NCBI GenBank assembly: GCA_017519185.1
Contig: JAFWSX010000006.1
Coordinates: forward strand, 269,526-333,525
Direction: 5' to 3'
DNA: 64,000 nt
DNA from: Bacteroidales bacterium
GTDB taxonomy: Bacteria; Bacteroidota; Bacteroidia; Bacteroidales; UBA932
The position numbers were made by a program, and so were the translations under genes. Below, piece by piece: positions 1-8,210 of the stretch (its first letter is position 1; each line of letters begins with the position of its first letter). A model generated the notes under the pieces. It was not told where the DNA came from and did no database searches. It saw only the letters and a program-made list of their open reading frames with translations.

Positions 1-675
1 TGTGAGGTGGTTTATCCAGTCACTGGCCCCAGAACCGCTTGCATCAAGGCAGACGCGGCTCAGCTTCCGCGGGGTTATGTTCAGCTTGTCTGCATACCAG
101 GCCACTGTCCGTTCGCTGTCGCAATGTGCTTTGAGAAGCTCCTGGAAACGCAGGAAGACGAAGGCGGCGTCGTTGCTTCCGGACAGCTCGCTCGAAACGG
201 CCTTGCTGTCATAGATGTCCCAGATGTCGTACATAAGTACCTGGAAACAGTGATACAGGCTCTGTCGTCCGAAATCGCTCGACCTCTGCAGCCGTCTGTC
301 TATACCTTCGATGTCTGAGAGCAGCAGCTCCTTCTCCGAAACTTCCAGATGTGTCACGGGATGCGCCTTGGTCTGCAGGAATCCGCTTTTGGACCATACA
401 TTCCCATTGTGGGCATTGTGCAGGAATCCTCTGGGCACGGCAAGCGCCTTGCCGCTGAAATCATCTGAGAAAGTCAGCCCTGTGCACCCTGAATCTCCCT
501 GCAATATAACAAGGTCATCGACACCGAAGACGTGGTCCGTTCCGTCACAAGAGAAGGATCCGCCTCCCGTGAAGCAGATGAAATGGATGTGGTGACTGCC
601 ATAGAAGCGAGCTGGAGAGGGAAAGTCCAGGGGACAGCTGAAAACTAATGCGCTTGCTGAGGAAAAATTGGACAT
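1..675 (-). CDS. AraC-family transcriptional regulator (C-terminus cut by window edge)
   Basis: The frame reads in from position 675 (ATG) to the window edge without a stop, giving 225 residues. The N-terminal part contains a histidine-rich, cupin-like stretch (GSHHIHFICFTGGG) typical of AraC sensor domains. The last 50 residues (TVAWYADKLNITPRKLSRVC, then SGASDWINHL) match the first helix-turn-helix of the AraC DNA-binding domain; the second is beyond the window. ATG 675 is preceded in frame by a TAA, so it is the first possible start. The gene is divergent from the TonB-dependent receptor at 755, an arrangement common for regulators of an adjacent outer-membrane receptor, so control of that receptor is inferred. 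The effector is unknown. Confidence 0.85.
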   Translation of the reverse strand, partial: MSNFSSASALVFSCPLDFPSPARFYGSHHIHFICFTGGGSFSCDGTDHVFGVDDLVILQGDSGCTGLTFSDDFSGKALAVPRGFLHNAHNGNVWSKSGFLQTKAHPVTHLEVSEKELLLSDIEGIDRRLQRSSDFGRQSLYHCFQVLMYDIWDIYDSKAVSSELSGSNDAAFVFLRFQELLKAHCDSERTVAWYADKLNITPRKLSRVCLDASGSGASDWINHLT

Positions 676-685
676 TTAATGGACA
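669..685. promoter_or_regulatory. Possible regulator site: TGGACA direct repeat
   Basis: The hexamer TGGACA occurs twice with starts 11 bases apart (TTGGACA from 669 and ATGGACA from 679), so both copies lie on one face of the helix. They straddle the start codon of the AraC-type gene and sit about 35-50 bases upstream of the receptor -7 box. AraC proteins often bind direct repeats with this spacing, but the repeat is short and chance is possible. Confidence 0.25.
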
Positions 686-717
686 AAAATTGAAACTGAA
701 AATGGCCTGTGAGTATT

Positions 718-725
718 TACATTTG
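718..725 (+). promoter_or_regulatory. -7 box for the TonB-dependent receptor gene
   Basis: TACATTTG matches the Bacteroidetes primary-sigma -7 consensus TAnnTTTG. It lies 29 bases before the chosen ATG at 755. No clear -33 TTTG is seen at the usual spacing. Confidence 0.6.
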
Positions 726-754
726 CACCCAAAGTTACAATAATGATAATTAAT

Positions 755-2632
755 ATGAAACTGAGAACCTTGTCAGTCGCGTTAGTCTGCCTGTTATTGG
801 GTCTTACCGGCGCCACTGCAATTGCGGCTGAGGCCGATACCACTTCAAATTACCTCGACGAGTCTGTCGTCACCGGCACAAGGGTCAGGACGCTGTCCGG
901 CTTTCTTCCCCAGACCGTCAGCGTCGTTAACCACAATGAACTGGCAACGACACAGCGGCTCAGCGTGCTGCCTACACTGAACGAACTGGTGCCGGGCATC
1001 TTCATCAACTCAAGGGCTATGCTTGGTTACGGCGTCAGCACAGGAGCTGCCGGTGGCATCAGCGTACGCGGCCTTTCCGGCGGCACCGGACAGATGATGG
1101 TGCTCATCGACGGACATCCTCAATATCAGGGCATCTTCGGCCACCCTATTTCTGATTCTTACCAGACCCTGATGACCGAACGCGTGGAGGTGCTAAGAGG
1201 CCCGGCCTCAGTGCTCTACGGCAGCAACGCGATGGGCGGCGTCATAAACATCATCACCCGTAAGTCGCTGGAAGACGGTGTGCATACCGACCTTAACGCA
1301 GGAGGCGGCAGTTTCGGCACATTCCAGGGCGTGTTGTCGAACCGCGTGCGCAAAGGCCGCTTCAGCAGCGTCGTTTCCGGGCAATATTCGCGAAGCAACA
1401 ACCATCGTCCCCGTATGGGCTTCGAGCAGTACGGTGGTTACGGCAAGGTCGGCTATGAGTTTTCAGACAACTGGAGCGCCTATGCCGATGTCGACATCAC
1501 ACATTTCAATGCATCATATCCTGGCGCGACAACGTCTCCGTTGTTCGACGCAGACCAGTGGATCACCCGCGGCGTGGCCTCGGCAGCCGTCGAGAACCAT
1601 TATGACAAGACCGACGGATCAGTAAGCCTCTACTATAACTTCGGAAACCACAAGATCAACGACGGACACGCCGAGGGTGCGGCTCCACAGGCAAACTGGT
1701 TCCGTTCGGAAGATGCCGTGGCCGGCGTTTCCGGATGGCAGAGTTTCGGTCTCTTCAAGGGTAATACCACCACTCTGGGAATCGACTGGCAGAGCGTACA
1801 CGGCAAGGCCTGGAACCAGGTGATTGCAACGGGTGAGGATCTTGCTCCTATGGCTGACAAGACGGAGAATATCTTTGCGGGCTATGTGGACTTCAGGCAG
1901 GACCTGACCTCCTGGCTGACTGCCGATGTCGGACTCAGGGCCGACAACCACTCCAGGTCAGGGCTGGAACTCGTGCCTCAGGGCGGCCTGGCGTTCCGTA
2001 TCGGCAAAGGTGAACTGAAGGCTATGGTCAGCAAAGGTTTCCGCAGACCTACCATCAAGGATATGTACCTCTTCCGCCCGGCTAATCCGGAGCTCGAACC
2101 GGAGCGCATAATGAACTATGAACTGGCTTGGAAATCTTCTGTTTCAGAAGTGTTTACATATGGGCTGAACGTTTTCTATCTCAAGGGCGACAATATGATC
2201 CAGACTCAGATGGTTGAAGGGAAACCTCTCAACGTGAATACAGGCCCTGTCGAGAATTATGGTGCCGAACTTGACCTTCACTGGCGCATCAGCAACAACT
2301 GGAACCTGGTGGGCAACGGCAGCTGGCTGCATATGGAGAACCCCGTTCTTTCTGCCCCTGAGATTACAGCATACTGCGGCCTTCAGTTCCATCAGAACCG
2401 TCTTCAGGTTTCTGCTGGAGGAATGGAAGTGGCTGGACTCTATACCGCTGTAGGAGCAGCTCCGCAGAAAGAGAACTTCTTCCAGCTTAGCCTCAATGCA
2501 AGCTACCAGTTCACCGACTGGCTCGGAATCTGGGTGCGTGGAGACAACTTGCTCAACCAGAAATACGAAATAATGGCAGGCTATCCTATGCCGGGTATCA
2601 ACTTCATGGCAGGTTTGTCGCTCTCGCTGTAG
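755..2632 (+). CDS. TonB-dependent outer-membrane receptor
   Basis: A 625-residue outer-membrane receptor. ATG 755 was chosen over ATG 743 because it directly opens a signal peptide (MKLRTLSVALVCLLLGLTGA). The plug domain follows at about residues 40-160, with ESVVTGTRV near the N-terminus as a probable TonB box and the plug motifs VEVLRGPASVLYGSNAMGGV and INIITR. The rest is a 22-strand-type barrel with the common FRRPTIKDMYLFRPANPELEPE segment and a terminal aromatic strand (INFMAGLSLSL). It lacks the N-terminal carboxypeptidase-like domain of SusC proteins and is short, so it resembles siderophore, haem or cobalamin receptors rather than glycan transporters. The substrate is not readable from the sequence. 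The divergent AraC-type gene is its likely regulator. Confidence 0.9.
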   Translation: MKLRTLSVALVCLLLGLTGATAIAAEADTTSNYLDESVVTGTRVRTLSGFLPQTVSVVNHNELATTQRLSVLPTLNELVPGIFINSRAMLGYGVSTGAAGGISVRGLSGGTGQMMVLIDGHPQYQGIFGHPISDSYQTLMTERVEVLRGPASVLYGSNAMGGVINIITRKSLEDGVHTDLNAGGGSFGTFQGVLSNRVRKGRFSSVVSGQYSRSNNHRPRMGFEQYGGYGKVGYEFSDNWSAYADVDITHFNASYPGATTSPLFDADQWITRGVASAAVENHYDKTDGSVSLYYNFGNHKINDGHAEGAAPQANWFRSEDAVAGVSGWQSFGLFKGNTTTLGIDWQSVHGKAWNQVIATGEDLAPMADKTENIFAGYVDFRQDLTSWLTADVGLRADNHSRSGLELVPQGGLAFRIGKGELKAMVSKGFRRPTIKDMYLFRPANPELEPERIMNYELAWKSSVSEVFTYGLNVFYLKGDNMIQTQMVEGKPLNVNTGPVENYGAELDLHWRISNNWNLVGNGSWLHMENPVLSAPEITAYCGLQFHQNRLQVSAGGMEVAGLYTAVGAAPQKENFFQLSLNASYQFTDWLGIWVRGDNLLNQKYEIMAGYPMPGINFMAGLSLSL

Positions 2633-2653
2633 GACATTCTCTTCAGAAATAAC

Positions 2654-2661
2654 TAACTTCG
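2654..2661 (+). promoter_or_regulatory. Probable -7 box for trmO
   Basis: TAACTTCG differs from TAnnTTTG by one base and lies 19 bases before the trmO ATG at 2681. It overlaps the left arm of the hairpin described at 2659. Confidence 0.35.
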
Positions 2662-2706
2662 GCCGGACAAAGTCATTGAGATGGACATCCGGCCGATTGC
2701 TTTTTT
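2659..2706 (+). terminator. Terminator-like hairpin overlapping the trmO start
   Basis: TCGGCCGGA (2659-2667) and TCCGGCCGA (2688-2696) are perfect 9-base inverted arms with a 20-base loop, followed by TTGCTTTTTT. It starts 26 bases after the receptor stop codon, so it may end that transcript, yet the right arm and T-run are the first codons of trmO. The long loop lowers confidence. Confidence 0.4.
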
Positions 2707-3349
2707 CAAATCTCCCGTCGAAGGTAAGTTCGGGGTTCCGCGGCAGAGCGGCATAGCACCTGACCTCAGGGGCGAGGTGCGGCTTGTCTCTCCCTATGAC
2801 AATCCTGACGCCCTGCGCGGGCTGGAAGGCTTCGATTTCATCTGGCTGATATGGGAATTTTCCCTGAACGGACCTTCCTCAAATCTCACCGTCAGACCGC
2901 CCAGGCTCGGCGGGAACGAGAGGGTGGGTGTCTTTGCCAGCCGCTCTCCCTTCCGCCCGAATCCACTTGGCCTTTCCTGTGTGAGGATAGATTCCATAGA
3001 TGCCGACAAAGGCATCATCCACGTCCTTGGAGCCGATCTGGCCGACGGTACTCCTGTCTACGACATCAAACCCTATGTGGCGTATGCAGACTGTCACCCA
3101 GACGCCCGCAGCGGTTTCGTGGACGGCAACAACTGGAGTCCTCTTGAGGTGGTCATGCCCGATACCTTGTCTGCTGGTTTGTCTGACGATGAGCTTCAGG
3201 CGCTCAGGCAGCTCCTTTCCTGCGACCCCAGACCCCAGTATCTGGAAGATCCGGAACGCGAATACGGGCTGACATTCGCAGGCCGCAACGTGCGCTTCAA
3301 GGTCTGCGACAGAGTCGCAATTGTCACTGAAATCACCGACATACAATAG
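2681..3349 (+). CDS. trmO: tRNA (N6-threonylcarbamoyladenosine37-N6)-methyltransferase
   Basis: A 222-residue TrmO/TsaA (YaeB) family protein. This SAM-dependent enzyme methylates N6 of t6A at position 37 of ANN-decoding tRNAs. Family marks are IAFFKSPVEGKFGVPRQSG at the N-terminus, SRSPFRPNPLGLS (about residues 88-101), which belongs to the SAM-binding beta-barrel, and GTPVYDIKPYVAYAD (about 123-137). The C-terminal part, with DPRPQYLEDPEREYGL, is the usual extension. Length is normal for bacterial TrmO. It stands between the receptor gene and a separately promoted DUF362 gene, so it is probably monocistronic or reads through from the receptor. The function is cytoplasmic and unrelated to the neighbours. 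Confidence 0.9.
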   Translation: MDIRPIAFFKSPVEGKFGVPRQSGIAPDLRGEVRLVSPYDNPDALRGLEGFDFIWLIWEFSLNGPSSNLTVRPPRLGGNERVGVFASRSPFRPNPLGLSCVRIDSIDADKGIIHVLGADLADGTPVYDIKPYVAYADCHPDARSGFVDGNNWSPLEVVMPDTLSAGLSDDELQALRQLLSCDPRPQYLEDPEREYGLTFAGRNVRFKVCDRVAIVTEITDIQ

Positions 3350-3361
3350 AAAAATTCTTAG

Positions 3362-3369
3362 TAGCTTTG
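3362..3369 (+). promoter_or_regulatory. -7 box for the DUF362 gene
   Basis: TAGCTTTG fits TAnnTTTG and lies 21 bases upstream of the ATG at 3391, just after the trmO stop codon. Confidence 0.6.
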
Positions 3370-3390
3370 TGTTAACCAAAACACTGAGTT

Positions 3391-4392
3391 ATGCAAAAGA
3401 ACCCTGTACTCGGAACCGGAGGAGACATCTATATCCCGTTCAACAAACGCAGCGGCAACGAATCCATAGTTTATTTCACACGCGACCTGAGCGCAAGAGG
3501 CCTGTTGAAGGCTTTCGACTGCGTCAGTGCGAACCTCACCGGCAAGATTGGAGTTAAACTCCATACCGGTGAACCCCACGGCCCCAACATCATTCCCCGC
3601 CCCTGGGTGAAGAATCTTATGAAGAAGAGGCTAGAGGGTGCCAATATCATCGAGACCAATACCTTCTACGAAGGAGACCGCGACACCACGGAGAAGCATC
3701 TGAAGACCGTCCGCATCAACGGCTGGACTTTCTGCCCGGTGGATATAATGGATGCAGAAGGGACTGCCTGGCTTCCAGTCGAAGGAGGCAAGTGGTTCGA
3801 CCGTATGAGCGTCGGCAAGAATTTGCTGAATTATGATTCGATGCTGGCTCTGACACATTTCAAGGGCCACGTATGCGGCGGATTCGGAGGCTCTAACAAG
3901 AACATCGGCATCGGCTGCGCCGACGGCAAGGTAGGAAAATGTATGATCCATTCAACTCCCGGCCAGGATGACCCCTGGGACATTGTCGAGGAAGAGTTTA
4001 TGGAGAAGATGACCGAGTCTACGAAGGCGACGATAGACCATTTCGGCAAGAAAGTGTCTTATGTCAACGTGATGCGCAATATGTCCGTATCCTGCGACTG
4101 TGAAGGCGTTATGGCCGAGCCCGTGGTTACTCCGAATGTCGGCATACTGGCATCTCTTGACATCGTGGCCATAGACCAGGCCTGCGTCGACATCCTCTAT
4201 GCGATGAAGAAGCACGAGCGACACGCTATGCAGGAACGCATAGAAAGCCGCCACGGACTGCGGCAGCTTTCATATATGAACGAGCTGGGAATGGGAAATA
4301 CCCGCTACGTTATGATCGACCTTGACAACGGCGGCCAGAGGATGTATCCCAAGGATGCCGTCTACAATCTGAAGCCTTTCGGCTCTGAATAA
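3391..4392 (+). CDS. DUF362 domain-containing protein
   Basis: A 333-residue cytoplasmic protein without signal peptide. The sequence GKIGVKLHTGEPHGPNIIPR near residue 55, the ETNTFYEGDRDTTEKHL segment and the central THFKGHVCGGFGGSNKNIGIGCA stretch are characteristic of the DUF362 family. Many relatives carry a C-terminal 4Fe-4S ferredoxin domain; here there is no CxxCxxC cluster, so this is the ferredoxin-free form. Cysteines at GCADGKVGKC and SCDC could bind a metal, but that is speculation. The biochemical role is unknown. It has its own promoter, and the 3-base gap to the convergent cupin gene shows it ends its transcript here. Confidence 0.8.
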   Translation: MQKNPVLGTGGDIYIPFNKRSGNESIVYFTRDLSARGLLKAFDCVSANLTGKIGVKLHTGEPHGPNIIPRPWVKNLMKKRLEGANIIETNTFYEGDRDTTEKHLKTVRINGWTFCPVDIMDAEGTAWLPVEGGKWFDRMSVGKNLLNYDSMLALTHFKGHVCGGFGGSNKNIGIGCADGKVGKCMIHSTPGQDDPWDIVEEEFMEKMTESTKATIDHFGKKVSYVNVMRNMSVSCDCEGVMAEPVVTPNVGILASLDIVAIDQACVDILYAMKKHERHAMQERIESRHGLRQLSYMNELGMGNTRYVMIDLDNGGQRMYPKDAVYNLKPFGSE

Positions 4393-4395
4393 TAT

Positions 4396-4743
4396 TTAAG
4401 CTGGATTCTGGGCGCGGTCGGGAACTACTGCGAAGAAAACTACGGGCACGTCGCCGTCATTGACGAAGCCGTGGGTTTCTCCCTCTTCGCAATAATGTGC
4501 CTGTCCAGCGCAGATATCTTCCCTTTTGCCGTCAGTCACGAAATGTCCCTTGCCCTGGAGGACGAGGATTTCCTCGCTGTTGCCCTGGTGGGGGTGAAGT
4601 CCGATGGTCGAGCCTACGGGAATGGTGATGCGCATCAGTTTCACTTTGCCGTCGGCGACTGCAGTCTGGATCATCACTTCGCCTTCTCCACCTTTGAAAT
4701 GAGGATTGGCGACGGTTTCTATTTCGTTGAAATCTATAACCAT
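4396..4743 (-). CDS. Small cupin-domain protein
   Basis: A 115-residue single-domain cupin. Motif 1 is visible as GLHPHQGNSEEILVLQGKG (about residues 47-65), with His and Glu in the metal-binding positions, and motif 2 as HYCEEGETHGFVNDGD (about 82-97). It has no signal peptide and is expected to be a cytoplasmic metal-binding beta-barrel. The ligand or reaction cannot be told from sequence; such cupins range from sugar isomerases to regulatory binders. It lies 12 bases downstream of dtd on the same strand and is probably co-transcribed from the dtd promoter. Confidence 0.8.
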   Translation of the reverse strand: MVIDFNEIETVANPHFKGGEGEVMIQTAVADGKVKLMRITIPVGSTIGLHPHQGNSEEILVLQGKGHFVTDGKREDICAGQAHYCEEGETHGFVNDGDVPVVFFAVVPDRAQNPA

Positions 4744-4755
4744 ATCGATGTAGTG

Positions 4756-5208
4756 TTATTCAGGGTTTTTAGAATCGAGCCATATAGTCACAGGTCCGTC
4801 GTTGAGCAGGCTGACTTTCATATCGGCACCGAAGATGCCCCGTCCCACAGGCTTTCCGAGTGCCATCGACAGGGCTTCGCAGAACTTTTCATACATCGGT
4901 TCCGAGATTGCCCCGGGGGCGGCGTGGATATATGAAGGACGGTTCCCTTTCTTGCAGCTTGCCATAAGGGTGAACTGGCTGACGGAAAGGATTTCGCCTC
5001 CGATTTCAATGACGGAGCGGTTCATCACGCCTTCTTCGTCATCGAAGATGCGAAGGTTCACTGTCTTGCGGACAAGCCAGTCGATGTCGCTGTCATCATC
5101 ATCGGCTCTCACGCCCACAAGGACCAGAAGCCCCTTTCCGATTTCGGAAACGGTGCTGCCGTCGACCTTGACGTCGGCGTGCGAAACTCTCTGTATCAGT
5201 GCTCTCAT
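4756..5208 (-). CDS. dtd: D-aminoacyl-tRNA deacylase
   Basis: A 150-residue DTD protein that hydrolyses D-amino acids from mischarged tRNA and so keeps translation homochiral. The family signatures are complete: [17 protein letters not shown] at the start, SQFTL at about residues 79-83, and [11 protein letters not shown] near the C-terminus (the NxGP motif of the active site). ATG 5208 was chosen because MRALIQRV is the conserved N-terminus; an upstream in-frame ATG at 5235 would overlap the promoter box at 5240-5233. The length equals that of E. coli Dtd. The downstream cupin gene is probably in the same transcript. Confidence 0.93.
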   Translation of the reverse strand: MRALIQRVSHADVKVDGSTVSEIGKGLLVLVGVRADDDDSDIDWLVRKTVNLRIFDDEEGVMNRSVIEIGGEILSVSQFTLMASCKKGNRPSYIHAAPGAISEPMYEKFCEALSMALGKPVGRGIFGADMKVSLLNDGPVTIWLDSKNPE

Positions 5209-5232
5209 CTTGCCGTGACTCTTACGAGGGTG

Positions 5233-5240
5233 CAAAGATA
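5233..5240 (-). promoter_or_regulatory. -7 box for dtd
   Basis: On the minus strand TATCTTTG matches the Bacteroidetes -7 consensus and lies 24 bases before the dtd ATG at 5208. Its position excludes the upstream in-frame ATG at 5235 as the start. Confidence 0.6.
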
Positions 5241-5262
5241 TCCAAATTCACCGAACTTTTGG

Positions 5263-5270
5263 TACATTTG
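5263..5270 (+). promoter_or_regulatory. -7 box for the patatin-like gene, 5 bases from the start codon
   Basis: TACATTTG is a perfect TAnnTTTG box. Only 5 bases separate it from the ATG at 5276, so the mRNA would have almost no leader. Confidence 0.6.
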
Positions 5271-5275
5271 CATAT

Positions 5276-6220
5276 ATGGGAAGCATTTTCAGGAAGAAAA
5301 AGAAATATAAATTAGGCATTGCGTTCAGCGGCGGCGGAGCTAAAGGAGCTGCTCATTGCGGCGCGATGCAGGCTCTCAATGAGTTCGGCCTGAAGGCCGA
5401 TATCGTTGCGGGTACAAGCGCAGGCAGCATTGCCGCAACTATGTATGCGGCCGGGATGAGCCCTGTGGACATAACCAACAACTTCAGCACACTGGACTTC
5501 CGGGACCTTCTGGGCACCCAGCTGCCGAAAGGCGGTATGTTCGACACTAAGCCGCTTGTCAAGCACCTGCAGAAGATAATGCCCTACGAAAGGCTGGAAG
5601 ACCTGCCTGTCAAGACGCTTGTCGTTGCCACAAGCATAGAAAGGGGCATTGTCCGCATCTTCGACGAAGGCGAGATCGCCCAGCGTGTGGCCGCCTCCTG
5701 CGCCATTCCTCTGATCTATCAGCCGGTAAAGATCGAAGGTGAGCACTATTCTGACGGCGGAGTACTGATGAACCTGCCCGTTTCGGCTCTTCGCGATAAT
5801 TGCGAGAAGGTCATAGCCCTCAATCTCCATCAGGCAGGCAAGATATGCTATCGCGACAGTATGTACAGCATAGCCATCCGGTCATTCTCGCTGATGTTCC
5901 TGTCAAATACGATGGAAGATGCGTCCAGAGCCGACTTGGTGATAGATATGGACACTTCGTCATACAGTGCATATGACCTGAGCAATATAGATTCGTTGTT
6001 CTATATCGGCTACAATACTGCGGTGGAAGTGCTCGAGGCCAACGGTTATAAACGTGTGATGCCCAAGCAGCCGCTCGAGCATCTGCACAAGAAAGCGCCC
6101 GGCGCTCTCGATGAACTCAAAATGAAAGCACAAGCGATGCTTGCCAAGTCCGAAGAACTCAGGGACTCGGCAAAGCGGCTTATCGCCGGTGGCAGCAGCA
6201 AGAAATCGCTGGAAGCCTGA
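5276..6220 (+). CDS. Patatin-like phospholipase (RssA-type)
   Basis: A 314-residue member of the patatin-like serine lipase family. The oxyanion-hole loop is FSGGGAKGAAHCG (residues 18-30), the nucleophile elbow is GTSAGS with Ser48, and the dyad aspartate is D160 in SDGGVL. This Ser-Asp dyad predicts acyl-ester hydrolysis of phospholipids or related lipids. There is no signal peptide; a basic N-terminus (FRKKKKYK) could touch the membrane surface. The last 40 residues are charged and probably helical. It resembles bacterial RssA/YlbK proteins, whose physiological substrates are mostly unknown. It is divergent from dtd and convergent with the DUF4251 gene, so it is monocistronic. Confidence 0.88.
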   Translation: MGSIFRKKKKYKLGIAFSGGGAKGAAHCGAMQALNEFGLKADIVAGTSAGSIAATMYAAGMSPVDITNNFSTLDFRDLLGTQLPKGGMFDTKPLVKHLQKIMPYERLEDLPVKTLVVATSIERGIVRIFDEGEIAQRVAASCAIPLIYQPVKIEGEHYSDGGVLMNLPVSALRDNCEKVIALNLHQAGKICYRDSMYSIAIRSFSLMFLSNTMEDASRADLVIDMDTSSYSAYDLSNIDSLFYIGYNTAVEVLEANGYKRVMPKQPLEHLHKKAPGALDELKMKAQAMLAKSEELRDSAKRLIAGGSSKKSLEA

Positions 6221-6225
6221 CGCCG

Positions 6226-6711
6226 TCAGGGCAGATACATCTCTCCCGTGTAGGAAATCCTTTCCCTGTTTCGCGATGAAACTGACAGGAAGGCACTTCC
6301 GCTTGCGGATACATTGAGGGTGTAGAAGAACACGTCTTCGTCGTTGGCCACATTGATGATGACATCGTGGCCTCCTCCTGCGTTCACAATGTCGTGGTAT
6401 TCATTGATCTTTGCAGTGAAGTCAAGTCCTTTTCCGCCGCCGTATGGCAGGTTGAAGGCGCGGCCGATGAAGGGAAGATACGACACGAGCGTATCTCCTG
6501 ACACCTTGATGGAATAATTGCTGACCGCCCTCGCAGGTCCCACTGAAGGGATCATCAACTGGATGAGGATTGTATAGTCTTTGTTTGACAGATTCTCCTG
6601 GACGGCCTTTTCCAGGGATGCTTTGTCGGCACTAGTCATTGCAGCTCCACAAGCCGACACCGTCATCACCGTGACGGCGGCTGCAATCATGAAGAGGAAT
6701 AACTTTTTCAT
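6226..6711 (-). CDS. DUF4251 lipoprotein
   Basis: A 161-residue exported protein with an N-terminal signal peptide ending in a lipobox-like MTVSAC (Cys21), so it is probably a lipoprotein. The middle segment FIGRAFNLPYGGGKGLDFTAKINEY is typical of DUF4251, a family found almost only in Bacteroidetes and of unknown function. The C-terminal half (FYTLNVSASGSAFLSVSSRNRERISYTGEM) reads as alternating beta strands. It is convergent with the patatin-like gene (5-base gap) and divergent from the GH125 operon. No functional link to either is evident. Confidence 0.8.
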   Translation of the reverse strand: MKKLFLFMIAAAVTVMTVSACGAAMTSADKASLEKAVQENLSNKDYTILIQLMIPSVGPARAVSNYSIKVSGDTLVSYLPFIGRAFNLPYGGGKGLDFTAKINEYHDIVNAGGGHDVIINVANDEDVFFYTLNVSASGSAFLSVSSRNRERISYTGEMYLP

Positions 6712-6771
6712 AGTTGAGTGTATTAGGCTATACCAAATTACTGATTTTTAAGAAAAAAAACAATAATTGCG

Positions 6772-6779
6772 TAAATTAG
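6772..6779 (+). promoter_or_regulatory. Possible -7 box for the GH125-GH2 operon
   Basis: TAAATTAG matches TAnnTTTG with one mismatch and lies 21 bases before the ATG at 6801. A T-rich run upstream could supply the -33 region. The assignment is weaker than for the perfect boxes in this window. Confidence 0.35.
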
Positions 6780-6800
6780 CGACTATAAATGCAAATGACT

Positions 6801-8210
6801 ATGAAACGTATACTGACGACCCTGGTTGTGCTTGCCGCTTTTGTTTCGGCCTCGGCACAGACCTATCAGTCACAGCGCCCTGCCGAGCGTGACCGCCTCT
6901 TCCGTTCCACTGCAGTTGAGGCCAAGATTGCAGAAGTTACAGCAAAGCTTACCAATCCCAAGCTTGCCTGGATGTTTGCCAACTGCTTCCCCAACACCCT
7001 TGACACCACTGTCCATTTCGGAAAGGACAAGGACGGCAAGCCCCGCACGTTCGTGTATACGGGTGATATCCACGCAATGTGGCTCCGCGATTCGGGCGCC
7101 CAGGTATGGCCGTATGTGCAGCTTGCAAATGAGGACCCGGAGCTTCGCGAAATGCTTGCCGGAGTCATCAACTGCCAGTTCGGCCTGATATGCATCGACC
7201 CGTATGCCAATGCGTTCAACGACGGCCCGACGGGTACCGGCTGGCAGAGTGACCGCACCGATATGGACCCCAACCTTCACGAGCGCAAGTGGGAGATTGA
7301 TTCCGACTGCTATCCGATACGTCTCGCATACCACTACTGGAAAGTCACAGGAGATACTTCAATATTCGGTGACACCTGGCTCACTGCCATCCGCCGCATC
7401 CTCACCACATTCCGCGAGCAGCAGCGCAAGGATGGCCGCGGCCCTTACCATTTCCAGCGTGAGACAGCCGTCCAGACCGATACCAAGTCGAACAGCGGCT
7501 GGGGCAACCCCGTAAAGCCCGTAGGCCTCATCGCTTCTGCTTTCAGGCCTTCTGACGACGCCACTATGTTCGAATATCTCATTCCCTCAAACTTCTTCGC
7601 AGTGACATCGCTCCGCAAGGCTGCCGAAATACTTACCGTTGTGAATGGGGAGACCGCCCTTGCTGCGGAGTGCCGTGCACTTGCGTCAGAGGTTGAGGCT
7701 GCGCTTCGCAAGTATGCCGTCCACAAGCATCCCAAGTATGGCAAGATCTACGCATTCGAGGTTGACGGCTACGGCAACCAGCTGCTGATGGACGACGCCA
7801 ACGTGCCGAGCCTTCTTGCTATGGCCTATCTTGGCGACGTCAGCGTGAAGGACAAGATCTATCAGAATACCCGTCGCTTCGTATGGAGCCTCGACAATCC
7901 TTATTTCTTCAAGGGAACTGCCGCAGAAGGCATCGGCGGACCTCACATCGGCTATGATATGGTCTGGCCTATGAGCATAATGATGAAGGCGTTCACTTCC
8001 CGTGATGATGCCGAGATCAAATGGTGCATCGAGACTCTTCTCAAGACCGATGCCGGCAAGGGGTTCATCCACGAGTCTTTCCATAAGGACAATCCTGCGA
8101 AATACACCCGCGACTGGTTCGCCTGGCAGAATACTCTCTTTGGAGAACTCATCATCAAGCTTATAGACGACGGTAAGATAGACCTGCTGAATTCAATAAC
8201 CGTACAGTAA
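6801..8210 (+). CDS. GH125 exo-alpha-1,6-mannosidase
   Basis: A 469-residue secreted enzyme of family GH125 (formerly DUF1237). The third in-frame ATG, 6801, was chosen because it begins the signal peptide MKRILTTLVVLAAFVSASAQ; ATGs at 6789 and 6795 are possible. Family marks are TGDIHAMWLRDSGAQVWPY (about residues 83-101), WEIDSDCYPIRLAYHYWK, and IGGPHIGYDMVWPMSI near the C-terminus. Members are (alpha/alpha)6-barrel inverting enzymes that release mannose from alpha-1,6-linked termini of N-glycans or yeast mannan. Its stop codon overlaps the start of the GH2 gene (TAATG), so the two proteins are translationally coupled and probably act on the same glycan in the periplasm. Confidence 0.9.
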   Translation: MKRILTTLVVLAAFVSASAQTYQSQRPAERDRLFRSTAVEAKIAEVTAKLTNPKLAWMFANCFPNTLDTTVHFGKDKDGKPRTFVYTGDIHAMWLRDSGAQVWPYVQLANEDPELREMLAGVINCQFGLICIDPYANAFNDGPTGTGWQSDRTDMDPNLHERKWEIDSDCYPIRLAYHYWKVTGDTSIFGDTWLTAIRRILTTFREQQRKDGRGPYHFQRETAVQTDTKSNSGWGNPVKPVGLIASAFRPSDDATMFEYLIPSNFFAVTSLRKAAEILTVVNGETALAAECRALASEVEAALRKYAVHKHPKYGKIYAFEVDGYGNQLLMDDANVPSLLAMAYLGDVSVKDKIYQNTRRFVWSLDNPYFFKGTAAEGIGGPHIGYDMVWPMSIMMKAFTSRDDAEIKWCIETLLKTDAGKGFIHESFHKDNPAKYTRDWFAWQNTLFGELIIKLIDDGKIDLLNSITVQ

